Below are positions 45,243-57,589 of a stretch of DNA of 64,000 bases, piece after piece. Numbering within the stretch: position 1 is the stretch's first letter; each line of letters opens with the position of its first letter. A model generated the notes under the pieces. That model was not told the origin of the DNA. It made no database searches and was given only the letters and a program-made list of their open reading frames with translations. The DNA is from Pteria penguin (lineage: Eukaryota; Mollusca; Bivalvia; Pterioida; Pteriidae), in NCBI GenBank assembly GCA_035048485.1, contig CM068582.1, forward strand, positions 34,799,596-34,863,595. The letters run 5' to 3'. Position numbers and translations under genes: made by a program.

Positions 45243-45654
45243 CTGTTGGAAAAGATTTATATTTAGCAACAAGCAGGAGAAATGAGGATAACAATAGATT
45301 ATTCAACCATACACATGTCAAAATCACACAAACTGCAATGGTTTGCATAAATGTCTTAAAAACACTCCTTAACGCTTGCTACGTTTATCTTAAATTTGAC
45401 AAACAATACATGGCTAGAAGATGCCAGATTTGTGGTGTACCAAGAGGCCTATGTATTTCAGTAAATAAACTTTTAAGTATAGCACTTCCTAAGCTGTTTT
45501 CTATGATGCATGTGAAATTTCATTCCTAATTACTCATGTCAGTGACAATTTGTAAATAATGATAAGTTGTAAACTTCAGTAATTTGATAATTGTTCAGAA
45601 ATTTTGGTATGAAGAATTGTTATGTTACTCTGCTTTGTAAGCAAGGATCGCTTA

Positions 45655-45912
45655 GTGATTCAGCAGATGAGCCAGAGGTGGCTCAGTGATTCAGCAGATA
45701 AGCCAGGGATGATATCCCTTTGGTTTCCAGTCTTACAGATAAGACAATAAAATTTAACAGTTCATATGTTAATATAGATGTTAGCATGTATTAGTTTGTA
45801 TAAGGAACTCTTCATACTTAGCTGCTGCCCCAACAGGCAGGTGCTCCTTCATACAGGTGAAATATTTCTATCTTGGCATTATGCAATAATAAATCATTCA
45901 ATCAATCAATCC
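45655..45912 (+). mobile_element. SINE-2 copy with internal loss
   Basis: A tRNA-like head (GAGGTGGCTCAGTGATTCAG) and GACAATAAAATTTAACAG come first, then a 3' part CAGGTGAAATATTTCTATC, GCAATAATAAATC with an (ATCA)n tail. It lies in a DHX35 intron, antisense to the gene. Confidence 0.6.
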
Positions 45913-46092
45913 CAATATTGTTTATTCATCTTTATGCCCTCTAAGAAGGAAATTCTGTCAATATGCCTTATGAATTCAGCGGTTTTCTCAGTTTACTCCG
46001 GTAAGCTCTGCTACTTAAACACTGACCATTACTATACAGATGAAAATAAAATCACAGAAATTGAAATACTTAAAGGCAACAAATTCACTCAC

Positions 46093-46170
46093 ATTAAGGA
46101 ATGCTCTGAAAACATTGACGAGAGACACATGGTCTCCTTCCTCTACTGAGAATTTCCTCTTAGCTCGATT
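46093..46170 (-). CDS. DHX35: DHX35 exon: HA2 middle
   Basis: Acceptor ATTTTTAG, donor CTTAAT then GTGAGTGAA. 78 nt, phase 0 at both ends, encoding NRAKRKFSVEEGDHVSLVNV then FRAFLN. F...EGDH..L.NV is the conserved HA2 helix pair. Confidence 0.9.
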
Positions 46171-46171
46171 C

Positions 46172-47300
46172 TAAAAATAAAATCAGTGAAAAGAAATTAA
46201 AAAAAACTATCGCTAATTCATACTCAATCTATCAGTAAAGAGACATGATCTCAGAATAGAACAGAAAGGATAATGAAACTGAGTAAATAAGAGAGATGAT
46301 AATAGTAGAAAATCAAAGAGATTTAAAGAACAGAAATGACAGAATGTGAGAGACCTAGAGAAGCAAGATGAAGTAAGATATAGAGGGAAATGTTTACTCA
46401 AGAGAAGAAAAATCCTTTCACACTATTCTATAAAATAGTCTGAATTTTATGAAATTTCCATTAATTAAAAGATAAAATCTTAACCATCACTACAGATGCA
46501 GAATGTATGATTACATACATGTATTTACTTCATTATCATATTTGTATACATAAATCAGAAATCTCAATGGAAACGAACCAAGTTTTATTTGTTGTGCCAA
46601 TTCATAAAAAGCCAGTTCACACAAATAAAGCATATAATATCTCTATGATTAAAACACCTTTAATCATAAATTCAGATGACAGAAAATTAAGTAATTCTTT
46701 GTTGGCAAAATCCATATTAATTAATACTACCATTGAGTAAATAAAGACTAGGTGATGCATACGTCATCTTCCATGCCTTGACAATAACTGAGAGTCAAAA
46801 GCAATTTACAAATCAAACACACAATAATTAATGAATTATTTTTCACTGAACCCAATCAATTAAAATCAAATCTCTGTCTTGTCAAATACCACAACAGCAT
46901 AATGGGATATGACATGAATACAAAGCTGCAGATAAAAGTGCATATATTTATATATATATATCTGGCATAAAAGGGAAGAGAAAATGTAGGACTTAGACAT
47001 AAACAAGATGTGCTTGTGAAACACAAATGCCTTTGGCAGCAGCAATTAACCTAAATAAAGTAAATTCTTCAAAGAAAAACTGATTGATAGAAGGAGGAAT
47101 GAACAGACCAAATGCTACATGCTCCAGATCTTTCTGTCTGCAGATATCTAAAAGGCTCATCATTGTAAGAATGTCATAAAACATGTTAATCAATGAAAGA
47201 ATACAAGTACTGTAGATAGCCTCATTATGCAAGTTTTATTGCAGCAAACAACAATAAGAAATCTGCAAAGGTAATGAAGTCGGTACTTAAATAATGCACA
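46172..47300. other. DHX35 intron sequence
   Basis: AT-rich and otherwise featureless. Short frames only. Confidence 0.4.
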
Positions 47301-47302
47301 AA

Positions 47303-47730
47303 ACAAGAGTCCAAGTGGGCCTATAATGCTCAATTCAGAATCTGAAGAACATGATAAATTAGATAATGCATAAATATGTATCCGGATTTTTTCAAGTAAA
47401 AAGTTCAGAGTCTACCTCAAAACAATGCCACATCTCTCTAGAACACCGTGAAAAGCATAGTTTCTCTTCAGAAAGGAGAGTACCCTCCTGCATCTAATTC
47501 ACCCATCCTTGATCTACCCTAGTACAGATCTAACCAAATTAAAACATCAATTGTAGGGAAATTTCAGAACTTTATTCCTGCCAAGTTTCATCAAAATCTT
47601 TCTATCAGTTCTGAAGAAGTCTGCTGAACTAAATTTGATCTACAATAGTGCATCCCACTCCTTTTTTGATCTTCAGTAAACTGTAACTGTCCTAACAGGA
47701 CATATATAGTAACTCCCCCCCCCCCCCCAC
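47303..47730 (+). mobile_element. Element starting ACAAGAGTCCAAGTGGGCC
   Basis: The start matches 53062 (ACAAGAGGCCCAAGTGGGCC). The inner part matches the 1130-type repeat (AGAAAGGAGAGTACCCTCCT; CCAAGTTTCATCAAAATC). It runs into AACTGTCCTAACAGGACATA and a C-run resembling the family A start, so it is probably truncated by a second element. Confidence 0.55.
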
Positions 47731-47997
47731 TCTTTCCAGCAGTACTACAAAGTTTGTCATAAGCTCACAGTGATCATGGAGATACGACATAGGGTCAGAG
47801 GTCATGACACAGCCTTGTGTGAAGTACTATGGAACTAGGATAACTAGAGCTGTTCTAACAGGACAAATACCCCTTGTGGCAACAAAGTGGATACATGCAA
47901 TAATTCATCCCTTTATCGAAACCCAGGAGGCATCCATACAGCAGGTATAATAATCCTAGGTGCTATTTACTATCATAGAGATCAAAGGTCAAAGTCA

Positions 47998-49184
47998 AGG
48001 TCACAGTGACCTAGTTTTGGTACATAACACATCCACTTCCCATGATGCATCCACATATAAGGTTTGATAAACCTAGTTGCTATGGTTCAAAAGTTATGCT
48101 CTGGACACAAAGTGGCCCAGTTTTTACTATCAAAGAGGTGAAAGCCAAGGTCAAGGTCACAGTGACCTAATTTTGGTACATGACACATCCCCTTCCCATG
48201 ATGCATCCACATTTGTTTTGTCATGAGGAATAAGAAAATATGTGGTTTAGGGGTGGGGATCTGAACCAGTTTTGAGATAATTAAAGATTCCTGACATGAT
48301 GTGGAGTGATGATCCTGAGGATCCCCATCTTATGCTATACAACTCGTCTTGTCATGAGGAATCAGAAAATATATACTTTAGGGGTGGGGATCTGATTTAT
48401 TTTTGAGATAAACAAGATTTACCATCACGAAGGTCAAAGGTCAAAATCAAGGTCACAATGACCTAATTTAGGTACATGACACATCCCCTTCCCATGATGC
48501 ATCCACATTTGTTTTGTCATGAGGAATAAGAAAATATGTGGTTTAGGGGTGGGGATCTAAACCAGTTTTGAGATAATTGAAGATTCCTGAAATAAGGGGT
48601 GGGGTTGGATAATGACCCTGGGGATCCCCAACTTATGCTAAACAACTCATCTTGTCATGAGGAATCAGAAAATATATAGTTTAGGGGTGGGGACCTGAAC
48701 TATTTTTGAGATAAACAAGGTTTTACCATCACAGAGGTCAAATGTCAAAATCAAGGTCACAGTGACCTAATTTTGGTACATGACACATCCGCTTTCCATG
48801 ATGCATCCACATTTGTTTTGTCATAAGGAATAAGAAAATATGTGGTTTAGCGGTGGGGATCTGAACCAGTTTTGAGATAATTGAAGATTCCTGAAATGAG
48901 GGGTGGGGGATGGGAATGACTCTGGGGATCCCCAACTTATGCTACACAACTCGTCATAAGGAATCAGAAAACATATTGCTTAGGGGTGGGGATCTGAACT
49001 ATTTTTGAGATAAACAAGGTTTTACCATCACGGAGGTCAAAGGTCAAAATCAAGGTCACAGTGACCTAATTTTTGTAAACAATACATTGCCCTCCCATGA
49101 TGCATCCATAGCACAGGTATAATAATCCTAGGTGCTATTTACTATCATAGAGGTCAAAGGTCAAAGTAAAGGTCACAGTGACCT
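47998..49184. promoter_or_regulatory. Five perfect estrogen-response-element palindromes
   Basis: AGGTCACAGTGACCT at 47998, 48154, 48754, 49053 and 49170, plus AGGTCACAATGACCT at 48450. These match the consensus AGGTCAnnnTGACCT. DR1 sites AGGTCAAAGGTCA start at 48431, 49034 and 49151. They are embedded in a repeat inside a DHX35 intron; binding is not shown. Confidence 0.6.
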
Positions 49185-49309
49185 AATTTTGGTAAATGAC
49201 ACATCCCCTTCCCATGATGTATCCACATACCAGATTTGATCAGCCTTAGTCCCACGTTACAAAAGCTATGCAGCAGAATCAGGACTGACGGACAGACAGA
49301 CGGACATGG

Positions 49310-49567
49310 AAGCCGGCTTGGTCTAGTGGTATCACATTGACTCCTGATCGGGAGGCCGGGGTTCAAGTCCCGCTCTGGTTATGCCGGTGTCATGTGTTTC
49401 GGATGAGACAGTAAAAACCGAGGCCCCGTGTCGTGGTATGCATGGCACGTTAAAGATCCTTCACTGCTTCGGGTGGGTCCGTTGCAAAGGTCAAAATTTG
49501 TATGCTCCGTATCAGGCAGATGCCGTCACCATATACGTGAAATATTTGTGGTGTGACGTAAAACAAT

Positions 49568-49600
<33 letters not shown>
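49310..49600 (+). mobile_element. Full-length SINE-2 with 11-13 bp target duplication
   Basis: CAGACGGACATGG at 49297-49309 and 49599-49611 flanks the element (the first two bases overlap the tail repeat). The tRNA head reads GCCGGCTTGGTCTAGTGGTA with B box GGGTTCAAGTCCCGC. Body: TTTCGGATGAGACAGTAAAA, ATCCTTCACTGCTTCGGGTG, GCCGTCACCATATACGTG. The 3' end is GTGACGTAAAACAATAATC with an (AATC)n tail. Best SINE-2 reference in the window. Confidence 0.95.
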
Positions 49601-50214
49601 GACGGACATGGTGATTCCTATATACCCCACCAAACTTCGTTTGGGGGTATAAAAAGGCATTGAGTTACAGTACAGAAAAGATAACAATTTAACAAAGTCT
49701 TGTGATGTTGCTATTGGAGTTTGGACCTATTGATCCTAAACATAAAACAGATCCTTTTTGGGTCAGGGTATGTCATGTATCTTGAGTACCGCATGCTTAC
49801 TGAATCAAATGTAAAAAGAACACATATGTATTTTCTGATGTGCCATTACATTGAATGCTAATAGTAGTTATTGAGTGCCTCGCTTAGAAACAGGTGTCAA
49901 ATACTTAAGCTCTTAAGCATTCAAGGAAACCACACTTTGAAGTAATTCAAAGAACACAATAATGCTTTCCTTGAACTCTGATATGACCACAAAGCATGTA
50001 TAGCCAGCTATGAGACCTCTTCAATGTGCCAAACTTAACATTTAGTTGCTTTATGTGTTAAAATCAATAAATGACCAATTATACCTTTGTAGTGCATAAT
50101 GTACATGTCTGTCACTCAGATGTCATTAGGCCAAATTCAAAGAATACACACATGACTTATATGTACAAACAAACTCGTTCAATTCTCAAATATACTCTGT
50201 CTGAGGTTAGCATA

Positions 50215-51320
50215 ATATTATGTTTGTGAAACACTGTGTCCCCCCTCCCCCTATTTTATTCCAGTTTCAATTGACTGAATAAGTATTTTGTTTTCATCTA
50301 TGCAGTCAGTCTGAAGAAGTAGTTAGTAAAAGGAAGTAATTAGTAAAAGGAGAGTACCTTCTGGGCCTTTTTTTAACCAAAATCCTGAATCTACCATCCA
50401 CCAACACAACAATACTTATCAGGGATTTATATCTGATAGGAGATTTTGAGTGTTTCATCCCTACTATGTTTCACAGAAAATCCCTTCAGTGGTTCTGAAT
50501 AAGAGCTTTAAAATGTGAAAGCTAAGGTAACAGACAGACAAACAAATGTTGTCAGAAGACAACATAACTCGCCAGTGCATGTCATAATTATCTCAGGGAC
50601 ATTAAAATCAAAGATTTCTCAGTCTGTAATGTGTTTTGGAAAGTAAGTCAAAAATCAAGGTCAAGGTAACAAGGACAAAAGAGATGGCACCAAATGAAAG
50701 CTTTGGTAATAAGGAATCTTCACATGAAATATCAAAACCTTACCTCTAACAGTTCAAACGATAAAACCCAGAATAAAGTTTTTGAAAAGTTGGTCAAAAT
50801 CATAGTTAAAAGTTATGGCACCAAATAAAAGTTCTTGTCATAAGGAATCTACATGTGAAATATAAAAGTCCCGTCTCTCATGGTTGAAAAGATGTAGCCA
50901 AAGTTTAAGATTTCAATATGTACATGTAGCTGAAAGTCTAAGATCAAGGTAATGAGCTAAAAAAAAGTGATGGTGCCATATGGAAGTTCTGGTCATCAGG
51001 AATCTACATTTGAAAAATCAAAGCCCTATCTGTAATGGTTGAAAAGATATTTTTGAAAAGTAGGTTAAAGTCCAAGGTGAAGGTCACGAGGTAAAAAGTG
51101 ATGGCAACAAATGGTCATAAAGATCTAGAAGTGAAATATCAAAGTCCTATCTGTAATGATTCAAAAGACACAGCACTGGTTAAAGTTTTTGAAAAGTTTA
51201 ATTATATGACATTAGCTCCCCAGACATGTGTTCTGGCGAGCTAACAAAGGACAATCAGACAGAGGATGCATAATTATGACTATAGCTCACTGGAGTCTTT
51301 GAACGTTGAGCTAAAAACTC
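50215..51320 (+). mobile_element. Composite of dispersed AGGTCA-type and hairpin-ended elements
   Basis: TTGTGAAACACTGTGTCCCC opens the segment. 50280-50530 matches the 1130-type repeat. 50645-51190 has three ~135-bp tandem units (AAAAGTTAGGTCAAAG-like, GGTCATAAGGAATCTACATG). Ends TTAGCTCCCCAGACATG..GCGAGCTAA (51205-51242) and ATAGCTCACTGG..GAGCTAAAAA (51283-51318) look like terminal hairpins. Confidence 0.55.
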
Positions 51321-51613
51321 ATCAATAAAAAGCAAAAAACAATGTGCGAACCTTCTAAAAAATTCATAAAATGAAGTTAAAAGATTCACAACTCTTCCAG
51401 AAACGGACCAACTAAAATCTAAAATTTCCTATTTCATGCAAATTTTCAGGATTAAATCATACTTCATATGAAGGAAATCAATGGCATGTTGTGGAAAGAA
51501 CTGCATACTTTGTAAAAAAAAAATGAATTTATCATTTATAATTCACACAAATGTGTGCAATATATTATTATGTAAGATTTATGAAAAAATGTAGTGATAA
51601 TAATATTACTTAC

Positions 51614-51708
51614 AGAAGAGGATTTCTGGCCTGTTGGTGTAACAAAAACGTTTTGTATTTGTGTCATAGCTGCCACTATAATAGCTTCTTCTGAACAGCC
51701 AAATTCAC
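51614..51708 (-). CDS. DHX35: DHX35 exon: HA2 start
   Basis: Acceptor GATATGTTCAAG (weak pyrimidine tract), donor TCTTCT then GTAAGTAAT. 95 nt encoding EFGCSEEAIIVAAMTQIQNV then FVTPTGQKSSS. FGCSEE..(I/V)AAM is the HA2 signature, and QIQNVFV.P..QK is DHX35-specific in my recollection. Confidence 0.9.
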
Positions 51709-51769
51709 CTTGAACATATCATAAGAAAATATTGAAGTGATAAGAGACTCTGTAGATATTGAGAGTAGT

Positions 51770-51892
51770 TCTGGGAAAGGTATAGGAGATATGAGCTTGG
51801 GTGGACGAACGGATGGACAGACGGATGGATGGCCAGACACGGACATGACAGCGACTATATGCTCCCCTGAATGTTTTCAGGGAGCATAAAAT
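51770..51892 (+). mobile_element. 3' end of a hairpin-ended element
   Basis: AAAGGTATAGGAGATATGAG, GGACGGATGGATGG-like runs, then hairpin TATGCTCCCCTGAA..TTCAGGGAGCATA. It matches the end type of 55584-56170. Confidence 0.55.
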
Positions 51893-53061
51893 TTTAGTAC
51901 TTTCTGTGCCAGGATTTCCTAGATGTTTGCCATGGTGTCCATATTGGATTACTTAATACTTTTTTCAACATACATTACACAATCTGATCAAAACCATATC
52001 TTTATTCCACTTCTCTATTTGTCCCATTGCAAATAAATATCTGGTAAAACCCCTTAGTGGATCGGCTACAAATTTCTAGGAATAAAATTAACATCCCCAA
52101 CATTTGCATGTTTCACAAGGTAGATTTTTAACACTGTTTGTTACAGATTTTGTCACTTGAACATGCTTACCCGAGTCACTGATTGGCAATGGGAAATAAC
52201 GATTTTGGTGACTGGAACATCATCAGAGTTCACCAGAACATGACCTCTTATGGGGTTTCGCAAGATCTTTATACACAATTGGACAAATAGAGAAGTGGAA
52301 TAAAGATATGGTTTTACTCAGATTGATACATTACACAGTTATCATGAGAAAATCACTATTGTAAGATATCATCATAATGGGGTACACCAGCTATATGCAT
52401 CCGATTTGAGTTTTATATAATGCCCGATTCTTTAATAAGAAGAGATCCAAAGCATTCTGTATGTATTATGGGGTATAACTTTGGCTTTACTGTATGTGAT
52501 AATGCAAATTTTCAGTCACATTTTACTAATATTATTGTTAATATATGATTTTTAACATTTGAATTCCCTGTAGAAGCATAAATAAATGAATTATTTTCAA
52601 TTATTTTCTCCCTTTAGACCAAATTTATAGTGAAACAAAACATTGAAAAATGAGGTTTTACTGAGAAACTTCAAACATGCAAAGTCACTAGTCTGGATCA
52701 CCTCAGCATTTTAGAATGAACCCTATTGCTACAAGAGGGAGAAAATCCAGTTCTAAGACTTTTAAGATGGCTGCCATGTTTGGTAACATTAAACTAATTT
52801 TTCAAAGCGTACGTCACAAATACTGAGTAGATTATTCCTTATCCCTAATGAATTTCATCATTATCACTACAAACTTGACAGGGGAAGAGTAATACAAGAT
52901 TTAATACATGTACATTTATATAGGAAAAACGATCACACACTTTTCAAAACCGTTGGTTGCAACAATACAAACACACAAGGCCTTCTGAAAATATAGATAA
53001 TAGTTCATTTTGTGTACATCCACAGGAGAAACAAAATTAAGCTGTTGTTTATGGTTAGATA
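51893..53061. other. DHX35 intron sequence
   Basis: AT-rich. An inverted short repeat (ATATCTTTATTCCACTTCTC at 51997-52016 and its complement near 52291-52310) surrounds about 270 bp and may mark another fold-back element. Confidence 0.4.
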
Positions 53062-54260
53062 ACAAGAGGCCCAAGTGGGCCTATATCGCTCACATGAGTA
53101 CCTAGATTATCAGTCATGCGGGAAAGAAAAAGTTATTTATTTTTGCATTACTGTGACTAAGTCAACAAAATGTTGAAAATATGTCAAATTTTATTTCAGA
53201 CCAGAGTAAAAAACAACAACACTTTTTGCACATCCATTCAGATGATTTTGATATTAAGCATTTGCTTTGTCTCTGCAAGATGTGATTCAGGATAACAAGT
53301 TAGTCATTTTCTTTAAGTGGGGCCTTTTGTTGACTGATTTCAAATCTGGGTCATGAACAACAATTGTTTCAAATATTGTCCAGATCCAACTTAAAATGAC
53401 CTAATTTCATATGTTGAGTGTTGAGAAACATCTAAAAACTTATTTAGATGTGTAAAGAAATGAAAAAACATTTCTGACCACAGCTGGATTAGAACCGCTG
53501 CTCTCTATATTTTAATTAATAAGTGGTGTATGTAACATTGTGAGACCTATTTTTCAGACATGGTGGCACCATCTGTTCACCAATTTGGATGAAATGTACA
53601 AAATTGATTGAGTACCTATAGTACTTCATGTATACCATGTTTCATTAAAATCTTTCATGTGGTATAACAGCAGAAGTTAAAAATGTGAAGAATTGTCCCC
53701 ATACACCCTCATTTGGAAGTCTTAAAAATTCATAGAAAATCCAAAATTGAGATATTGACAAAATTCTTTCAAAGTAACATTCCTTACCATAATCATGATC
53801 AAAATAGTCCTTAAGAAATCCTCATTATCAATTAACTAGGAAATATGACACTTTTCTGCATTGCAATCATGAAGTCCAAAAAAGTCCAGAACACATCAAA
53901 AACTCGTACATTTCTATTTGACGGATCTTGGCCCCGAACACAATATTTGATAACCCATCTTTATACATTGTTGAAATGCAATTAGTTTCCCCATTTATGC
54001 ACTGGTTCTGGAGAAGAAGATCTTTGAAGAGGGGTACCATTTTGGGCACTTTTGGCCCTGCCCTGGATCCACCCCTGAGGAGTCTGGATCCCGAACACAA
54101 TTTCTGTGGGGGATCTTGAGTACATCATATATACAAAGTTTGATCCAAATCTGCAATGCAGTTCCAGAGAAGAAGTTGAAAATGTGAAAAACTTAACGAC
54201 GGACGGACGGATAACGCACTAAAACTATAGCTCACTTGGGCCTTCGGCTCAGGTGAGCTA
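53062..54260 (+). mobile_element. 1.2-kb non-autonomous element with terminal hairpins
   Basis: Starts ACAAGAGGCCCAAGTGGGCC then TATATCGCTCAC and ends with a hairpin at 54228-54260: TAGCTCACTTGGGCC, loop TTC, GGCTCAGGTGAGCTA, followed by AAAAA. GCCCAAGTG at the start is the complement of CACTTGGGC in the end hairpin. GACGGACGGACGG precedes the end as in family A. No ORF. Confidence 0.7.
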
Positions 54261-55580
54261 AAAAGGTACTGCATCAGCTCCACTGATCTTCAAAGAGCAG
54301 AGCTAAAAACTAAGACACATGGATGGGGCCAGTACTTTTACCAATAATCAACTGGGAAGTCCTTGAGAAAATAAGTTGGGTGAAAAAGCTAACAGGGAAC
54401 AAATTTTCATTACTACAGTTTACTTAAACACCGAAGTAAAACATTTTACAACTTTGATGTTCATTAATTTTTGCTGTTATTATAATACCTAACTGCAAAA
54501 GTATCAAATCATCAAATGACATGTACATATCACCATTTTCATACACTAAGTAACAATTTCTTTTCAAATTTCCCACATAAAGAAAGGAAAATCCTTTACA
54601 ACAAAATTTTGTACAGAAATGATTGCAAGCTTAAATACAATTTAATTATGGGTAAATTGACAGCTTAACAATAAAGTAATGAAATTTAGCATGAAAATTT
54701 CTAATACACAAAAGTCAAGACTGTTCCTACATGCTCCATAGAAATAATCGAAGTCTTTCTGATCCATAGAACATGTTAATCTACTCAACAACAAAGAGAA
54801 CCTATTTTTCATTGATGAAACATAAACATGCTTCACTGAGTCTGAATAGTTCATCCCTTATTCAGTCGACAACAAAGCCGTCCAGACATAGGAGGCGTCA
54901 TTCCATTCCACAATTACAATGCATACATCACAATCCTCCTCATTCTCTTATTCATATTATACAGCTTTGAATGCCTCATCATCCTTTTCTTTTCAGCAAA
55001 TGTTGCACATTGAAAAGAAAGTTACATTGTTTTTCATCCTTTGAATAATTTCAATTACATTTTTTCATTATTCAACCAATAAACTTAATGAAGTTTTGTT
55101 AAAATTGCTGTGTATTTGATATCTTATGATTTGATTTTTTTTTTATTACTGTGTAGCAAGAACTTCTTTTAAATACAAAACAAATCAAGAAGAGTCAAAT
55201 GTGTTCACCTGGGATTAAACTTCATATCACATTCATAATGTTAAATAGATTAAGTAAAACTATACTCCTACTCCAATCTCCACAAATAAGATCAAATACT
55301 TCAATAGTTCATTCCATAGAAACAAGGAAGTTTGAATGTAACCCAGAACAATACGACTTCTTAATACACCCTTTCAGATCACTCTGATACATTGCATTTG
55401 TTGATCTGTATGACAGGTCTGAATAAGGACTTTGTCCTATGAGTGTACCTTCTGGGGTTTATGTTTCTCATCTCTCGATCCACACCTTGACAGATCTGGC
55501 AGAAAAAAAGCAACACTTGTAGGGTACCTTGAGTACTTCATATATGCACAATTTCATCAAAATCTATCCATTACTACTGA
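54260..55580. other. DHX35 intron sequence
   Basis: AT-rich with short frames; 55380-55580 is 1130-type repeat. No exon seen on either strand. Confidence 0.4.
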
Positions 55581-55583
55581 AAA

Positions 55584-56170
55584 ACAAGAGTATCAGTGAA
55601 ACTGATGGATGCTCCCTGAACGGCAGTTATACTTATAATGCAGGAAATTGATGACTCAATTCATATACAAAAAAATCAGTAAAACTGATGGATTTTCCAA
55701 GAAGCACAGCAACAATGAAGGAAATGAATGACTCAGTGTATAGAAAATCATTGTATTAATTGATGACAATTTCAAATCTTAAGAGCAAGTGATCATAGTA
55801 ACTTAAACTAAAATGAGTAAGCTTGACCTTGATTAGTTATGAAATAAGACTTTATATCATAACTCTGACCTTTCAGAAATCACCTTGAGTGACCTTTGCC
55901 ATAAACCCTTAACCTAAATACCATATTGGTGCAGTATGATCAAATTCTGAAGAAAGGTGTAGGAGATATAAGTACTTTATGGTATCTTAAGCCATTGTTA
56001 ATAAATGACGTTGATCTTTCAGAAATGACCTTGAGTGACCTTTGCCAAAACCCCTTAACCTAAATCACATATTGGTGAAGTATGATCAAATTCTGATGAA
56101 AGGTGTAGGAGATGTGAACTCGGGGAGACAGACACATGAACACGACAGTGACTACATGCTCCCACCACAG
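55584..56170 (+). mobile_element. Dispersed element with tandem ~165-bp core
   Basis: Starts ACAAGAGTATCAGTGAAACT then GATGGATGCTCCC. Two copies of CTTGAGTGACCTTTGCCA and AGTATGATCAAATTCTGA lie about 165 bp apart, and it ends CGACAGTGACTACATGCTCCC. GGGAGCAT at the end is the complement of ATGCTCCC at the start. Confidence 0.6.
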
Positions 56171-57589
56171 CTGGAAACTACATAGTACATTCCCCTCCTC
56201 CCTTTTCAATCAAAAAATGCTCTTTAAAAGTTGTTTTTTTTCTATTCCACATAATTCTAATGGGATACTTTGAATAAAATCAGTTAATATATTTAAAAAC
56301 AATGCATCATAGGCAACTTACCATGAGAAAATCAATGAAATAAACTGAAAAAAGACTAAAATGATGTAAAAAAAAATTTGGGCACCTTCAAATCTCTTAA
56401 GGTGTTCTTTCTTTTAACCAAGTTTCATCAAAATTACCCCATGGGCTTAGGAGGAGTTGCAAAAAACAAGGTGTTTTGCATAGAAAAGTTTAAGAAAATC
56501 CAAGTCAAATCTAAAAGTCTAAGGGCCATAACCCCTGTAATGCTTTTGGACAGCATTCCTCTGTCAATATTAACATTTTGATTTCCAAATGGATAAAAAA
56601 AACCCTACAAATCTTCTTGAGACATCTTTCTAAATCGCTCTGATGTATTTTCAACTTGCTGATCTATGCAGCCAGTCTGAAAAAGATATCTGTCAAAGGA
56701 GGGTATCCTGGGGCCAAACCATAATAGCCCATGATCTGCCCCTCGACAGATCTTGTCAAAAACAGCAATTCAAACTTTGTAGGGGACTGTGAGTACTTCA
56801 TCCCTACCATGTTTCATCAAAATCCTTTCCTTGTTCTGAAGAAGTCAAAAGTCAGTAAAGTTTATGGAGCACTGGCAGATGCAGGACACATTGCTTTGAT
56901 TATAGTTACTTTGAATCTGCAAATTTTTTTTTAGCAAAAACATTGAACTTTCACTTAAATATGTCAAAGCACTTACGAAAACATTCCAGAGTTCTGAACT
57001 TCATCCAATTGCAAGCTGCATTCTCAAAAATTTGCTATTTTTGCCTCCAAAATGACCTTGACCCTGGACCTTGATATTGAAAATAAATGGTTTCATCCTC
57101 ATGCCATAAGAAATAAGTGTAATAAGTCTAGCCTAAACAGTATGGTCTGTATAATGTTAACAAGGTGCAGACAAACCCTCAAACTCACAACGCCATACCA
57201 TAAGGCCAAAAAATATGGTATATTTGTTTCCTGTAACATAGCTAAAAATTTTTGGGTCAGTCGGTCGGGGATTTCTTTTCGTTTTTTCAGATTTTTCATA
57301 AAGAATCTTAATGCATCACAATGCTGTAAAGTGTAAAATCAAATGTTCTACATCAAATTTTGATATAATCACACTGCACGATAAAAACAGACAAGTTTTG
57401 AAGCTGCCAATTTGATTTGAAATTCATTCAAATGAATCAATTCTAATTATCCCTCGTTTCCTCTCTGAGTCAATAAAAGGTTTTTGGTCGAGGTTTAAAA
57501 GAGGGTTGGTCGGGTTACAGGAAACAAACTGTGAAATATTATCTAAATCTGTGCAATGGGTGAAAGTTGTGAATTTACTTAAGATTTAC

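Larger units (their letters stand above)
47838..49660 (+). mobile_element. Family A element with ~300-bp tandem core bearing ERE and DR1 sites
   Basis: Starts AACTAGAGCTGTTCTAACAG and GACAAATACCCC. Core copies are marked by GACACATCCCCTTCCCATGA about every 300 bp. Each has AGGTCACAGTGACCT or a one-base variant, and several have AGGTCAAAGGTCA. It ends GACGGACATGGTGATTCCTA and a hairpin at 49621-49651 (TATACCCC..CAAAC, loop TTC, GTTTGGGGGTATA). A SINE-2 is inserted just before the end. Confidence 0.75.

Noticed and set aside
46213..46401. Minus-strand Ser/Phe/Leu-rich frame upstream of a DHX35 exon
   Set aside because: Lies outside the exon bounds set by conserved residues and splice sites; low-complexity purine run.
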